Positions 32,870 to 41,147 of a stretch of DNA of 64,000 bases are shown here, piece by piece (the stretch's first letter is position 1; each line of letters opens with the position of its first letter). A program made the position numbers and the translations under genes. The notes under the pieces were generated by a model. It did not search any database. It was given only the letters and a program-made list of their open reading frames with translations, and had not been told where the DNA came from. The stretch is from UPXZ01 sp964634605 (GTDB lineage: Bacteria > Bacteroidota > Bacteroidia > Bacteroidales > Paludibacteraceae). The stretch spans positions 1 to 64,000 of the forward strand of contig CAZWLJ010000004.1 in the NCBI GenBank assembly GCA_964634605.1, read 5' to 3'.

Positions 32870-33679
32870 ATGAGACTTATCATTCAACCTGATTATCAGA
32901 ATGTTTCAAAATGGGCTGCGAATTATATCGCGTCCAGTATTAAAGCTTTAAATCCCACTAAAGAAAAACCTTTTGTATTGGGATTACCAACCGGTTCATC
33001 TCCTTTGGGTACTTACAAATACCTGATTGACCTGTATAAACAGAAAGTTGTTTCATTCAAACATGTCATAACTTTTAATATGGATGAATATGTAGGTTTA
33101 AAGCAAGATCACGAACAGAGTTATTACACGTTCATGTGGTCCAACTTCTTCAGTCACATCGATATTCTGCCTGAAAACGTGCATATTCTGAATGGAAATG
33201 CCGAAAACCTGGAAGCCGAATGCGCTGCTTACGAGGCAGCAATGAAAGAAGCGGGTGGAATTGATTTATTCCTGGGAGGCATCGGACCCGACGGGCACAT
33301 AGCTTTCAACGAGCCTGCTTCATCGCTACAGTCGCGCACCAGGCAGAAAACCCTGACCACAGACACCATCATTGCCAATTCCCGTTTCTTCGAAAACAAT
33401 GTAAATAAAGTTCCTAAAACAGCACTCACCGTGGGAGTTGGAACCGTAATGGATGCCCGAGAAGTGGTAATCATCGTCAACGGACACAATAAAGCACGGG
33501 CTTTGCGCCATGCGGTGGAAGAGCCCATTAATCATATGTGGACTATCAGCGCCCTTCAATTGCACCCCAAAGGCATAATTGTGTGCGACTATGACGCTTG
33601 TGCTGAACTAAAAGTAGGAACTTACAAATACTTTCTGGATATAGAAAAAGACAAACTCGATCCGGATTCGCTGCTATAA
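32870..33679 (+). CDS. nagB: Glucosamine-6-phosphate deaminase
   Basis: With the ATG at 32870 (MRLIIQPDYQNVSKWAANYI) the protein is 269 aa, the usual length. The enzyme converts glucosamine-6-phosphate to fructose-6-phosphate and ammonia. LGLPTGSSPLGTY, NMDEYVGL and GIGPDGHIAFNEPASS (catalytic Asp/His/Glu) are present. It feeds amino sugar carbon, for example that released by a GH84 hexosaminidase, into glycolysis. A terminator follows at 33701. Confidence 0.96.
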   Translation: MRLIIQPDYQNVSKWAANYIASSIKALNPTKEKPFVLGLPTGSSPLGTYKYLIDLYKQKVVSFKHVITFNMDEYVGLKQDHEQSYYTFMWSNFFSHIDILPENVHILNGNAENLEAECAAYEAAMKEAGGIDLFLGGIGPDGHIAFNEPASSLQSRTRQKTLTTDTIIANSRFFENNVNKVPKTALTVGVGTVMDAREVVIIVNGHNKARALRHAVEEPINHMWTISALQLHPKGIIVCDYDACAELKVGTYKYFLDIEKDKLDPDSLL

Positions 33680-33700
33680 AGAACAGATGTGTTAATCCTT

Positions 33701-33735
33701 CGAACCGTCCGACCGGAGTTAGACGGTTTGTTTTT
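33701..33735 (+). terminator. Terminator after nagB
   Basis: CGAACCGTC (33701-33709) pairs with GACGGTTTG (33722-33730) with one G-U pair and a 12-base loop; a T-run follows. Confidence 0.65.
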
Positions 33736-33782
33736 GAAAAAAGAAATCTGAATATGGGATAAAAAACAAGCAAAAATAAAAA

Positions 33783-33812
33783 TTGTCTTAACAAGTTTTT
33801 TTTGTAAGTTTG
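33783..33812 (+). promoter_or_regulatory. ATP synthase operon promoter
   Basis: TTG at 33783-33785, then 19 bases, then TAAGTTTG at 33805-33812. This fits the Bacteroidetes consensus and lies about 31 bases before atpD. Confidence 0.65.
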
Positions 33813-33843
33813 TAAAACCAAAAATAAAATACTTTAAAATATT

Positions 33844-35370
33844 ATGTCAGAAAATGTATTAGGTCATATATCACAGATAATCGGTCCGGTGGTGGATGTG
33901 TCGTTTGATTTGAATGAAAAAGACGAGAACAAGCTCCCTTCGATTCATGACGCACTTTATATTGATCGCGGTGATGGCCGGAATCTGGTTGTAGAAGTTC
34001 AGCAACATATCGGCGAAAACACCGTTCGAACAGTTGCAATGGATTCAACCGATGGATTACGACGCGGTCTGACCGTAAAAACTATCGGGAGCCCGATCAG
34101 AATGCCTGTGGGAAATCAGGTAAAAGGGCGTCTGATGAATGTAATCGGTGATTCGATTGACGGGATGAAAACGCTGAACCGCGAAGGCGCTTACCCTATT
34201 CACCGTGAACCTCCCAAGTTTGAAGACCTTTCAACTTCTACTGAAGTACTTTTTACCGGTATAAAAGTAATCGACCTGATAGAACCCTACGCCAAAGGTG
34301 GTAAAATCGGATTATTCGGCGGCGCCGGTGTTGGCAAAACAGTACTCATTCAGGAACTGATAAATAATATTGCAAAAGGGCACAGCGGTTTTTCGGTATT
34401 TGCGGGTGTAGGTGAACGTACACGCGAAGGAAACGACCTGCTACGCGAAATGATAGAATCCGGTGTTATCCGCTACGGGGAAGAATTCAAAAAGAGCATG
34501 GACGAAGGTAACTGGGATTTATCCAAAGTGGACTACAGTGAAGTGGAAAAATCGCAGGCAACGCTCATTTTCGGACAGATGAACGAACCTCCCGGAGCAC
34601 GCTCGTCGGTAGCTCTGTCGGGACTTACAGTTGCCGAATCGTTTCGCGATGGTGTGGGCGAAAACAAAAAGGGAAATGACATTCTGTTTTTCATCGACAA
34701 TATTTTCCGTTTTACTCAGGCGGGCTCCGAAGTATCGGCTTTGCTCGGACGTATGCCTTCGGCTGTAGGTTATCAGCCTACCCTTTCCACCGAAATGGGG
34801 GCAATGCAGGAACGTATCACATCCACAAAGCAAGGCTCAATCACCTCGGTACAAGCCGTTTACGTACCTGCCGACGACCTTACAGATCCCGCACCGGCTA
34901 CCACATTCTCACACCTTGACGCTACAACCGTATTAAGCCGGAAAATAGCCGAACTGGGCATTTTCCCGGCTGTGGATCCGCTGGATTCCACTTCACGCAT
35001 CCTGAACCCTGAGGTATTAGGTGAAGAACATTACAATACGGCTCAACGGGTAAAACAAATTTTACAGCGAAACAAGGAACTTCAGGATATTATTTCAATC
35101 CTTGGAATGGAGGAACTTTCTGATGAAGATAAAATAACGGTAAACCGCGCCCGGAAAGTTCAGCGTTTCCTTTCACAACCCATGTATATGGCTGCCCAGT
35201 TTACCGGACTTCCCGGAGTCATGGTGCCGATTGAAGAAACCATACGCGGATTCAGAATGATACTCGACGGTGAACTCGATGAATACCCCGAAATGGCATT
35301 TCTGAATGTGGGAGTAATAGACGATGCAATCGAAAAAGGTAAAAAACTGCTCGAACAGGCTAAAAAATAA
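33844..35370 (+). CDS. atpD: F1 ATP synthase subunit beta
   Basis: This 508-aa catalytic subunit has P-loop GGAGVGKT (159-166) and downstream GERTREGNDL, ILFFIDNIFRFTQAGSEVS and ALLGRMPSAVGYQPTL. It hydrolyses or synthesises ATP in the alpha3-beta3 ring. It is first in the operon, which is the usual Bacteroidetes order and unlike the alpha-gamma-beta-epsilon order of most bacteria. Confidence 0.98.
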   Translation: MSENVLGHISQIIGPVVDVSFDLNEKDENKLPSIHDALYIDRGDGRNLVVEVQQHIGENTVRTVAMDSTDGLRRGLTVKTIGSPIRMPVGNQVKGRLMNVIGDSIDGMKTLNREGAYPIHREPPKFEDLSTSTEVLFTGIKVIDLIEPYAKGGKIGLFGGAGVGKTVLIQELINNIAKGHSGFSVFAGVGERTREGNDLLREMIESGVIRYGEEFKKSMDEGNWDLSKVDYSEVEKSQATLIFGQMNEPPGARSSVALSGLTVAESFRDGVGENKKGNDILFFIDNIFRFTQAGSEVSALLGRMPSAVGYQPTLSTEMGAMQERITSTKQGSITSVQAVYVPADDLTDPAPATTFSHLDATTVLSRKIAELGIFPAVDPLDSTSRILNPEVLGEEHYNTAQRVKQILQRNKELQDIISILGMEELSDEDKITVNRARKVQRFLSQPMYMAAQFTGLPGVMVPIEETIRGFRMILDGELDEYPEMAFLNVGVIDDAIEKGKKLLEQAKK

Positions 35371-35376
35371 TAGCGG

Positions 35377-35625
35377 ATGAAACTTGAAATTGTCACACCG
35401 GAACAAATTGTCTTTTCAGGAGAAGTAGCCCTGGTTACTGTTCCCGGAACTAAAGGGCGTTTTACAATTCTCGAGAATCACGCACCCATCATTTCGAGCC
35501 TTAGAAAAGGGATCATCACCTATCGGGTAAACGATAAGGATACCAGTATCGTTGTTTCGGATGGATTTGTAGAAGTGAGTAAAAACGTGATTTCTATAGC
35601 TGTAGAAGGTGTTACATATGAATAA
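35377..35625 (+). CDS. atpC: F1 ATP synthase subunit epsilon
   Basis: This 82-aa subunit consists of the N-terminal beta-sandwich only (MKLEIVTPEQIVFSGEVALVTVPGTKGRFTILENHAPI). The C-terminal helical hairpin of longer epsilon subunits is missing, as often in Bacteroidetes. It starts 6 bases after atpD and overlaps the next gene by 8 bases. Confidence 0.95.
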   Translation: MKLEIVTPEQIVFSGEVALVTVPGTKGRFTILENHAPIISSLRKGIITYRVNDKDTSIVVSDGFVEVSKNVISIAVEGVTYE

Positions 35626-36001
35626 AGCGTTACGTCTGATATGGATTCTTGCAGGAAGCATCGCGGTTTTAACTATCGTTGCTTACCTGATATTTTTCAT
35701 TACAGGATTCCGTTTTACACCGAAATACTTTATCATAACTCCTCTTTTTTTCTGGCTGATGACCCTGGTGCTTGCACTATATGCAAAAAAACAACTGAAA
35801 TCAAGCAAGGAACTGTCAGTCGGCAGCATTTTAGGCATCAGAGTATTGCTCCTGGCACCGGTTGTAATCATGCTTGTAATCAACATGCTTATCGACAAAG
35901 AACATATTCTGCCGCTGACGGTGGCTTACGTAATATACGATCTGATATTTTCGGTATTCGAGACAAGAATTTTGCTTGCGTTAAACAATAATAAACCATA
36001 A
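35618..36001 (+). CDS. AtpI-like small membrane protein of the ATP synthase operon
   Basis: With the ATG at 35618 this 127-aa protein has four membrane helices (about 7-28, 36-56, 72-92, 98-118). Sequence similarity to known AtpI is weak by eye, but position between atpC and atpB, size and topology fit an AtpI-like assembly or ion-loading factor. It overlaps atpC by 8 bases, indicating translational coupling. Confidence 0.7.
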   Translation: MNKALRLIWILAGSIAVLTIVAYLIFFITGFRFTPKYFIITPLFFWLMTLVLALYAKKQLKSSKELSVGSILGIRVLLLAPVVIMLVINMLIDKEHILPLTVAYVIYDLIFSVFETRILLALNNNKP

Positions 36002-36002
36002 T

Positions 36003-37103
36003 ATGCCCTCTTGTATAAAACGAATTTCGTTTCTCCTGCTGACATTCATTTTTATGATGAATGCAAGTACTGTTCTGGCATCGGGAAACGAAACTGAAAA
36101 AGAGAAATCGTTCGATATCAAAGAAATGATTTTTTCACATGTACTTGATTCGTATGAATGGCATTTGCTTACCATTGGCGAAAAACACGTCTCCATCCCG
36201 TTGCTTGTGATTGTAAAAGGGGAAAACGGCTGGAATGTTTTCTCATCATCCAGGCTGAGCCACGGACACGAACACAATGGTTATTATATTTCTCAGACAG
36301 AACCTTACAAAGGTAAAATCGTAACCAGAAACAGCAGCGGACAGATAGTTCGTCCGCTCGATTTGTCGCTTACCAAGAATGCTGCATCAATCCTCATAGC
36401 GAGTTTTATCCTGATTACCATTTTGCTCAGCATAGCTGCTCAATACAAAAAAAATCCGCTCCGCCCGATGAAAGGATTTGCCGGAGCCATCGAGCAGCTC
36501 ACAATGAGTATTCACGACGATATTATCAAACCAAGTATTCCGTCTGATTATAAGCGATTCGCGCCCTATCTGCTTACCGTTTTTTATTTCATTTTCTTTA
36601 ATAACCTGTTCGGGCTGATACCATTGTTTCCCGGCGGGGCAAACGTTACCGGTAATATTGCCATCACATTCGTGCTGGCAATGCTGACTTTTATTGCTAC
36701 AAACGTTTTTGGAAATAAAGAATACTGGAAAGAGATTTTTTGGCCGGATGTACCTGTTTTTCTGAAAACACCGGTTTTCCCGCTCATGCAATTCATTGAA
36801 ATCATCGGCATCCTGACCAAACCATTCGCCCTCATGATTCGTCTTTTTGCAAATATGCTCGCCGGTCATATGATTGTGCTGGTGTTAATAGGACTGATAT
36901 TTATTTTTACCCTGATGATGGGAATTGGAGTTGCAGCAGGAGTTTCAGTCATTTCGGTTGCTTTTTCAATCTTCATGTTACTGCTCGATGTGCTTGTTTC
37001 TTTTATCCAGGCATACGTTTTCACCATGCTTTCATCCATATTCATAGGTATGGCAAGAGCCGAGCATCACACTCATAAGGCTCACGAGCAGGTTGAACAT
37101 TAA
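36003..37103 (+). CDS. atpB: Fo ATP synthase subunit a
   Basis: This 366-aa subunit forms the proton half-channels. The conserved Arg helix appears as LTKPFALMIRLFANMLAGHMI. It carries an N-terminal extension of about 120 residues: a signal-like hydrophobic start (ISFLLLTFIFMMNASTVLA) followed by a periplasmic domain with several His residues, before the first core helix. Such extensions are typical of Bacteroidetes. Confidence 0.95.
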   Translation: MPSCIKRISFLLLTFIFMMNASTVLASGNETEKEKSFDIKEMIFSHVLDSYEWHLLTIGEKHVSIPLLVIVKGENGWNVFSSSRLSHGHEHNGYYISQTEPYKGKIVTRNSSGQIVRPLDLSLTKNAASILIASFILITILLSIAAQYKKNPLRPMKGFAGAIEQLTMSIHDDIIKPSIPSDYKRFAPYLLTVFYFIFFNNLFGLIPLFPGGANVTGNIAITFVLAMLTFIATNVFGNKEYWKEIFWPDVPVFLKTPVFPLMQFIEIIGILTKPFALMIRLFANMLAGHMIVLVLIGLIFIFTLMMGIGVAAGVSVISVAFSIFMLLLDVLVSFIQAYVFTMLSSIFIGMARAEHHTHKAHEQVEH

Positions 37104-37156
37104 AATCTGAAATCAAATAGTTACAAAATATTATAAACAATTAAAAGAAAGAATTT

Positions 37157-37414
37157 ATGTTACTTACAATCTTATTACAAATTGCCGCTACAGCGGGTTT
37201 TGCAAATTTAGGTGCAGCATTAGGTGCAGGTATTGCAGTAATTGGTGCAGGACTTGGTATTGGCAGAATCGGTGGACAAGCCATGGATGCTATTTCACGT
37301 CAGCCGGAAGCTGCCGGAGATATCCGTTCGAATATGATCGTTATCGCAGCACTTATCGAGGGAGTTGCATTCCTCGCAGTTATTGTTTGTGCTTTGGCCA
37401 TTTTCATCAAATAA
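37157..37414 (+). CDS. atpE: Fo ATP synthase subunit c
   Basis: This 85-aa proteolipid has two membrane helices around the polar loop RQPE (48-51). The ion-binding Glu68 lies in ALIEGVAF. The residue after Glu is Gly, not the Ser/Thr typical of sodium-binding c subunits, so a proton-driven enzyme is more likely, though this is inference. Confidence 0.96.
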   Translation: MLLTILLQIAATAGFANLGAALGAGIAVIGAGLGIGRIGGQAMDAISRQPEAAGDIRSNMIVIAALIEGVAFLAVIVCALAIFIK

Positions 37415-37417
37415 GAT

Positions 37418-37918
37418 ATGGAACTTTTCACTCCCGAAGTTGGTCTGATTTTCTGGATGCTCATTCCATTTCTTGTTGTCTTCTTCATACTAGCCAAATT
37501 TGCCTGGCCTGCTATTCTGAAAGGAGTCAACGAAAGGAATAAGTACATCGACGATTCGCTTCTGGCTGCCAAGCAAGCTCGTGATGAACTGGCCAGAGTG
37601 AAAGCAGATGGGCAAGCCATCGTGGATGAAGCACGTAAGGAGCAATCCAGAATACTGGCTGAAGCAGCTAAAACACGCGACATGCTTATAAGCGGCGCCA
37701 AAGACAAAGCAGTTGAAGAAGCTTCAAAAATCATGGAAAATGCCCGTGAACAGATAGCCCTCGAGAAAGAAGATGCCATACGTCAGATTCGCAGAGAAGT
37801 AGCTGCTCTCTCGGTAGAAATATCGGAAAAGATACTTCGCAAAAATCTGGAACAGAAAACCGAACAAATGAATATGATTGACCGTCTGCTCGATGAAATC
37901 AATATTCCGAAATCTTAA
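37418..37918 (+). CDS. atpF: Fo ATP synthase subunit b
   Basis: This 166-aa subunit has one N-terminal membrane helix (GLIFWMLIPFLVVFFILAKF) and a long charged coiled coil forming the peripheral stalk. It starts 3 bases after atpE. Confidence 0.95.
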   Translation: MELFTPEVGLIFWMLIPFLVVFFILAKFAWPAILKGVNERNKYIDDSLLAAKQARDELARVKADGQAIVDEARKEQSRILAEAAKTRDMLISGAKDKAVEEASKIMENAREQIALEKEDAIRQIRREVAALSVEISEKILRKNLEQKTEQMNMIDRLLDEINIPKS

Positions 37919-37933
37919 AAAATCAGAACGGAA

Positions 37934-38488
37934 ATGAATACCGGACTCATATCGGTAAGATACGCCACCGCCTTATTTGATTTTGCCACTGAAACAAAAA
38001 CAGTGGAAAAGGTGTATGGTGAAGCCAAAATGCTGACACTCATGTTCATGAAAATGGGTGAACTTCGGCTTGTACTTGACAACCCGGTATTGCCGCTTTC
38101 GGAAAAACGACAGCTCATACTCAACGCTGCCGGCGGAACAACCAGTAAAACATTCCAGCAATTTACCGATTTGCTACTGAAAAACGGACGTGAAGATCAG
38201 ATTCAATACATCATGCTTAAATTTATCGATCTTTACCGGATACATAAAAATATCCGGTACGGAAAACTTACCACAGCGCATGAAATTGACAAAACCACCG
38301 AAGAAAAACTGATTTCGCTGGTAACGGATAAGGTAGGCGGGACACTGGAACTCGAAAAAATAATAGATCCCGACATTTTGGGAGGTTTTATGCTCGAAGT
38401 GGAAGATGTACGCTGGGATGCAAGTCTTTCAGGACAACTCACGCGCATCAGAAATGAATATATCGAGCGAAACCGAAGAATTGTTTGA
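37934..38488 (+). CDS. atpH: F1 ATP synthase subunit delta
   Basis: This 184-aa subunit connects F1 to the stalk. The helical N-terminal domain starts ISVRYATALFDFA, and the C-terminal region VEDVRWDASLSGQLTRIRNEY is typical. The gene lies 15 bases after atpF. Confidence 0.94.
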   Translation: MNTGLISVRYATALFDFATETKTVEKVYGEAKMLTLMFMKMGELRLVLDNPVLPLSEKRQLILNAAGGTTSKTFQQFTDLLLKNGREDQIQYIMLKFIDLYRIHKNIRYGKLTTAHEIDKTTEEKLISLVTDKVGGTLELEKIIDPDILGGFMLEVEDVRWDASLSGQLTRIRNEYIERNRRIV

Positions 38489-38544
38489 TGAACACTGAAA
38501 CAGCCGAACAAATATCGAAAATAAATATTAGTAAACAATTAGTG

Positions 38545-40128
38545 ATGTCTGATAATAAAATAAAAGTTAGCGAAGTATCGGAAGTTTTGCGACTGCAACT
38601 CGAGAGTATTGATACAGGCGTAAAATTTGATGAAATAGGTACCGTATTGCAGGTAAGCGATGGTGTGGTTCGAATCTATGGACTGAGAAATGCTGAAGCA
38701 AATGAGTTGCTTGAATTTGACAATGGTATTCAAGCTATCGTGATGAATCTGGAAGAGGACAACGTAGGAGCCGTATTGCTCGGACCTTCAAGCGAAATAA
38801 AGGAAGGCTTCAGTGTGAAAAGGACTAAACGCGTTGCTTCCATATTTGTAGGAGAAGGCATGCTCGGCCGTGTTATCAATCCTTTGGGCGAAAGCATCGA
38901 CGGAAAAGGAAAAATTACCGGTGAACTCCTCGAAATGCCGCTGGAACGTAAAGCACCGGGCGTAATTTATCGACAGCCGGTAAATCAGCCTCTTCAAACA
39001 GGTCTTAAAGCCATTGATGCCATGATTCCAATCGGGCGGGGTCAGCGTGAGTTAATCATCGGCGACCGTCAGACCGGAAAAACCAGTATAGCTATTGACA
39101 CGATCATCAATCAGCGTCGTAATTACGACGATGGCGATCCCGTGTATTGTATTTATGTAGCAATCGGGCAGAAAGGTTCCACAGTGGCTACCATTGTGAA
39201 TACACTGAAAGAGCATAACGCGATGGAATACACCATCGTGGTGGCTGCCAATGCTTCAGATCCTGCCGCACTGCAATATTATGCTCCGTTTGCCGGGGCT
39301 GCAATCGGAGAATACTTCCGCGACACCGGACGCCACGCGCTGGTTATTTACGATGACTTGTCGAAACAAGCCGTTTCGTACCGCGAAGTGTCGCTCATAT
39401 TGCGTCGTCCGTCAGGGCGCGAAGCTTATCCGGGAGACATTTTCTACCTTCACTCACGCCTGCTCGAAAGAGCGGCAAAAATCATCAACCAGGAAGAAGT
39501 GGCAAAACAAATGAATGACCTTCCTCCCAGTTTGATAGGAAAAGTAAAGGGAGGAGGTTCCCTGACCGCGCTTCCGATGATTGAAACACAAGCCGGCGAC
39601 GTTTCGGCTTATATTCCCACCAACGTGATTTCCATTACCGACGGGCAGATATTCCTCGACACCGATTTATTCAACCAGGGAAATCGTCCGGCAGTTAACG
39701 TAGGTATTTCAGTTTCGCGTGTGGGTGGAAATGCCCAAATCAAAGCCATGAAGAAAGTAGCCGGGACTCTTAAAATCGACCAGGCTCAGTTCCGCGAACT
39801 GGAAGCATTCACCAAATTCGGAGGTGATATGGATCCGGTAACCGCCATGACTATTGACAAAGGGCAGAAAAACACGAAACTGCTGGTTCAGAAACTGCAT
39901 CAGCCAATGGCAGTGGAAAAACAGGTGGCAGTACTCTATTGCGGTACTCACGGATTACTTTCCAAAATTCCGCTGGACAAGGTTCCCGCTTTTGAACAGG
40001 AATTTCTGAGCACCCTCGAGCTTACGCATCAGGAAGATGTGCTGGATAGGATTAAAAAGGGTATTATCGATGACAATGTCACTGCACTCCTTGAAAAAGT
40101 GGCAGATGAAGTGGCGCGAAGAATTTAA
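38545..40128 (+). CDS. atpA: F1 ATP synthase subunit alpha
   Basis: I choose the ATG at 38545 (MSDNKIKVSEVSEVLRLQLE), giving 527 aa, the usual length in Bacteroidales; the frame is open upstream to 38485, where an ATG overlaps the atpH stop. P-loop GDRQTGKT is at 173-180, with LVIYDDLSKQAVSYREVSLI further on. It is the regulatory nucleotide-binding subunit. Confidence 0.96.
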   Translation: MSDNKIKVSEVSEVLRLQLESIDTGVKFDEIGTVLQVSDGVVRIYGLRNAEANELLEFDNGIQAIVMNLEEDNVGAVLLGPSSEIKEGFSVKRTKRVASIFVGEGMLGRVINPLGESIDGKGKITGELLEMPLERKAPGVIYRQPVNQPLQTGLKAIDAMIPIGRGQRELIIGDRQTGKTSIAIDTIINQRRNYDDGDPVYCIYVAIGQKGSTVATIVNTLKEHNAMEYTIVVAANASDPAALQYYAPFAGAAIGEYFRDTGRHALVIYDDLSKQAVSYREVSLILRRPSGREAYPGDIFYLHSRLLERAAKIINQEEVAKQMNDLPPSLIGKVKGGGSLTALPMIETQAGDVSAYIPTNVISITDGQIFLDTDLFNQGNRPAVNVGISVSRVGGNAQIKAMKKVAGTLKIDQAQFRELEAFTKFGGDMDPVTAMTIDKGQKNTKLLVQKLHQPMAVEKQVAVLYCGTHGLLSKIPLDKVPAFEQEFLSTLELTHQEDVLDRIKKGIIDDNVTALLEKVADEVARRI

Positions 40129-40191
40129 TATAAATAATTTAGAGAGATATAAGTCTTTCGGTCTTGTGTCTAAAAGTCCAAAAGTCTGGCA

Positions 40192-41061
40192 ATGGCTTCA
40201 TTAAAAGAAATAAAATCGAGGATACAATCCGTCAAATCAACGCAGAAAATCACTTCGGCAATGAAGATGGTTTCGTCTGCGAAGTTGCGCAAAGCGCAAA
40301 AAATGATTGAAAGTTTTTATCCTTACGAACAAAAACTGATTCATATACTGAAAAATTTCCTGAGCGCCGAAGAAGAAAACTCTTCTGTTTTCGCCGAAAA
40401 CCGTGAAATTAAGCGGGTAGCTATTGTTGCATTCTCGTCAAATTCGAGTTTATGCGGAGGTTTCAACTCCAATGTAGCCAAGAAATTCACTTCCACGCTT
40501 GAAAAATACAGTCATCTGGGTCATGAAAACATTTTAATTTTTCCTGTTGGGAAAAAAATTGGCCGGATAGTTAAGAAATCGGGATTTCAAATTGAAAACT
40601 TCGACGAACTGGCTGAAAAACCAACCTATCCGGCAGCTCAGGCATTTGCCGGCAGAATGATGGATTTATTCCGAAACGGCGAAGTTGATAAAGTTGAACT
40701 GATTTACCACCATTTCAACAGTAAAAGTTCGCAGGTGCTGGTCGAAGAAACGTTTCTTCCTATCACACTGGAAACTGCATCAGGGAATGAAAACGGAGTA
40801 CAGCTCAATTATCTTGTGGAACCCGACAGGAACACAATCATGAACGAACTGATTCCCAAGGTATTGCGTCTGAAGATTTATACTACTCTTCTTGACAGCA
40901 ATGCTTCTGAACATGCTGCCCGAACCATTGCCATGCAAACCGCAACTGACAATGCCGACGACCTTCTTCAGGAACTTAATCTGCAATTCAACAAATCGCG
41001 CCAGCAGGCTATTACAAACGAACTTCTCGATATTATCGGCGGTTCGTTCGGGCAAAAGTAA
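40192..41061 (+). CDS. atpG: F1 ATP synthase subunit gamma
   Basis: This 289-aa central-stalk subunit has the conserved N-terminal coiled coil (SLKEIKSRIQSVKSTQKITS) and the C-terminal partner (LNLQFNKSRQQAITNELLDI). It is last in the operon and followed by a terminator. Confidence 0.96.
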   Translation: MASLKEIKSRIQSVKSTQKITSAMKMVSSAKLRKAQKMIESFYPYEQKLIHILKNFLSAEEENSSVFAENREIKRVAIVAFSSNSSLCGGFNSNVAKKFTSTLEKYSHLGHENILIFPVGKKIGRIVKKSGFQIENFDELAEKPTYPAAQAFAGRMMDLFRNGEVDKVELIYHHFNSKSSQVLVEETFLPITLETASGNENGVQLNYLVEPDRNTIMNELIPKVLRLKIYTTLLDSNASEHAARTIAMQTATDNADDLLQELNLQFNKSRQQAITNELLDIIGGSFGQK

Positions 41062-41081
41062 ATTTTCTGCAATTAACACAC

Positions 41082-41121
41082 AAAAAAACCAGCTAATCAT
41101 CTGATAATTAGCTGGTTTTTT
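41082..41121. terminator. Bidirectional terminator after atpG
   Basis: ACCAGCTAAT (41088-41097) pairs with ATTAGCTGGT (41107-41116) around a 9-base loop, with A-run and T-run flanks. It separates the ATP synthase operon from the convergent glycan locus. Confidence 0.85.
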
Positions 41122-41147
41122 ATTTTACCGGATGAATAGCTCTTTAT

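Noticed and set aside
38485..38544. Upstream start for atpA overlapping atpH
   Set aside because: The 20 extra residues do not resemble AtpA; the ATG at 38545 restores the usual 527-aa Bacteroidales length.
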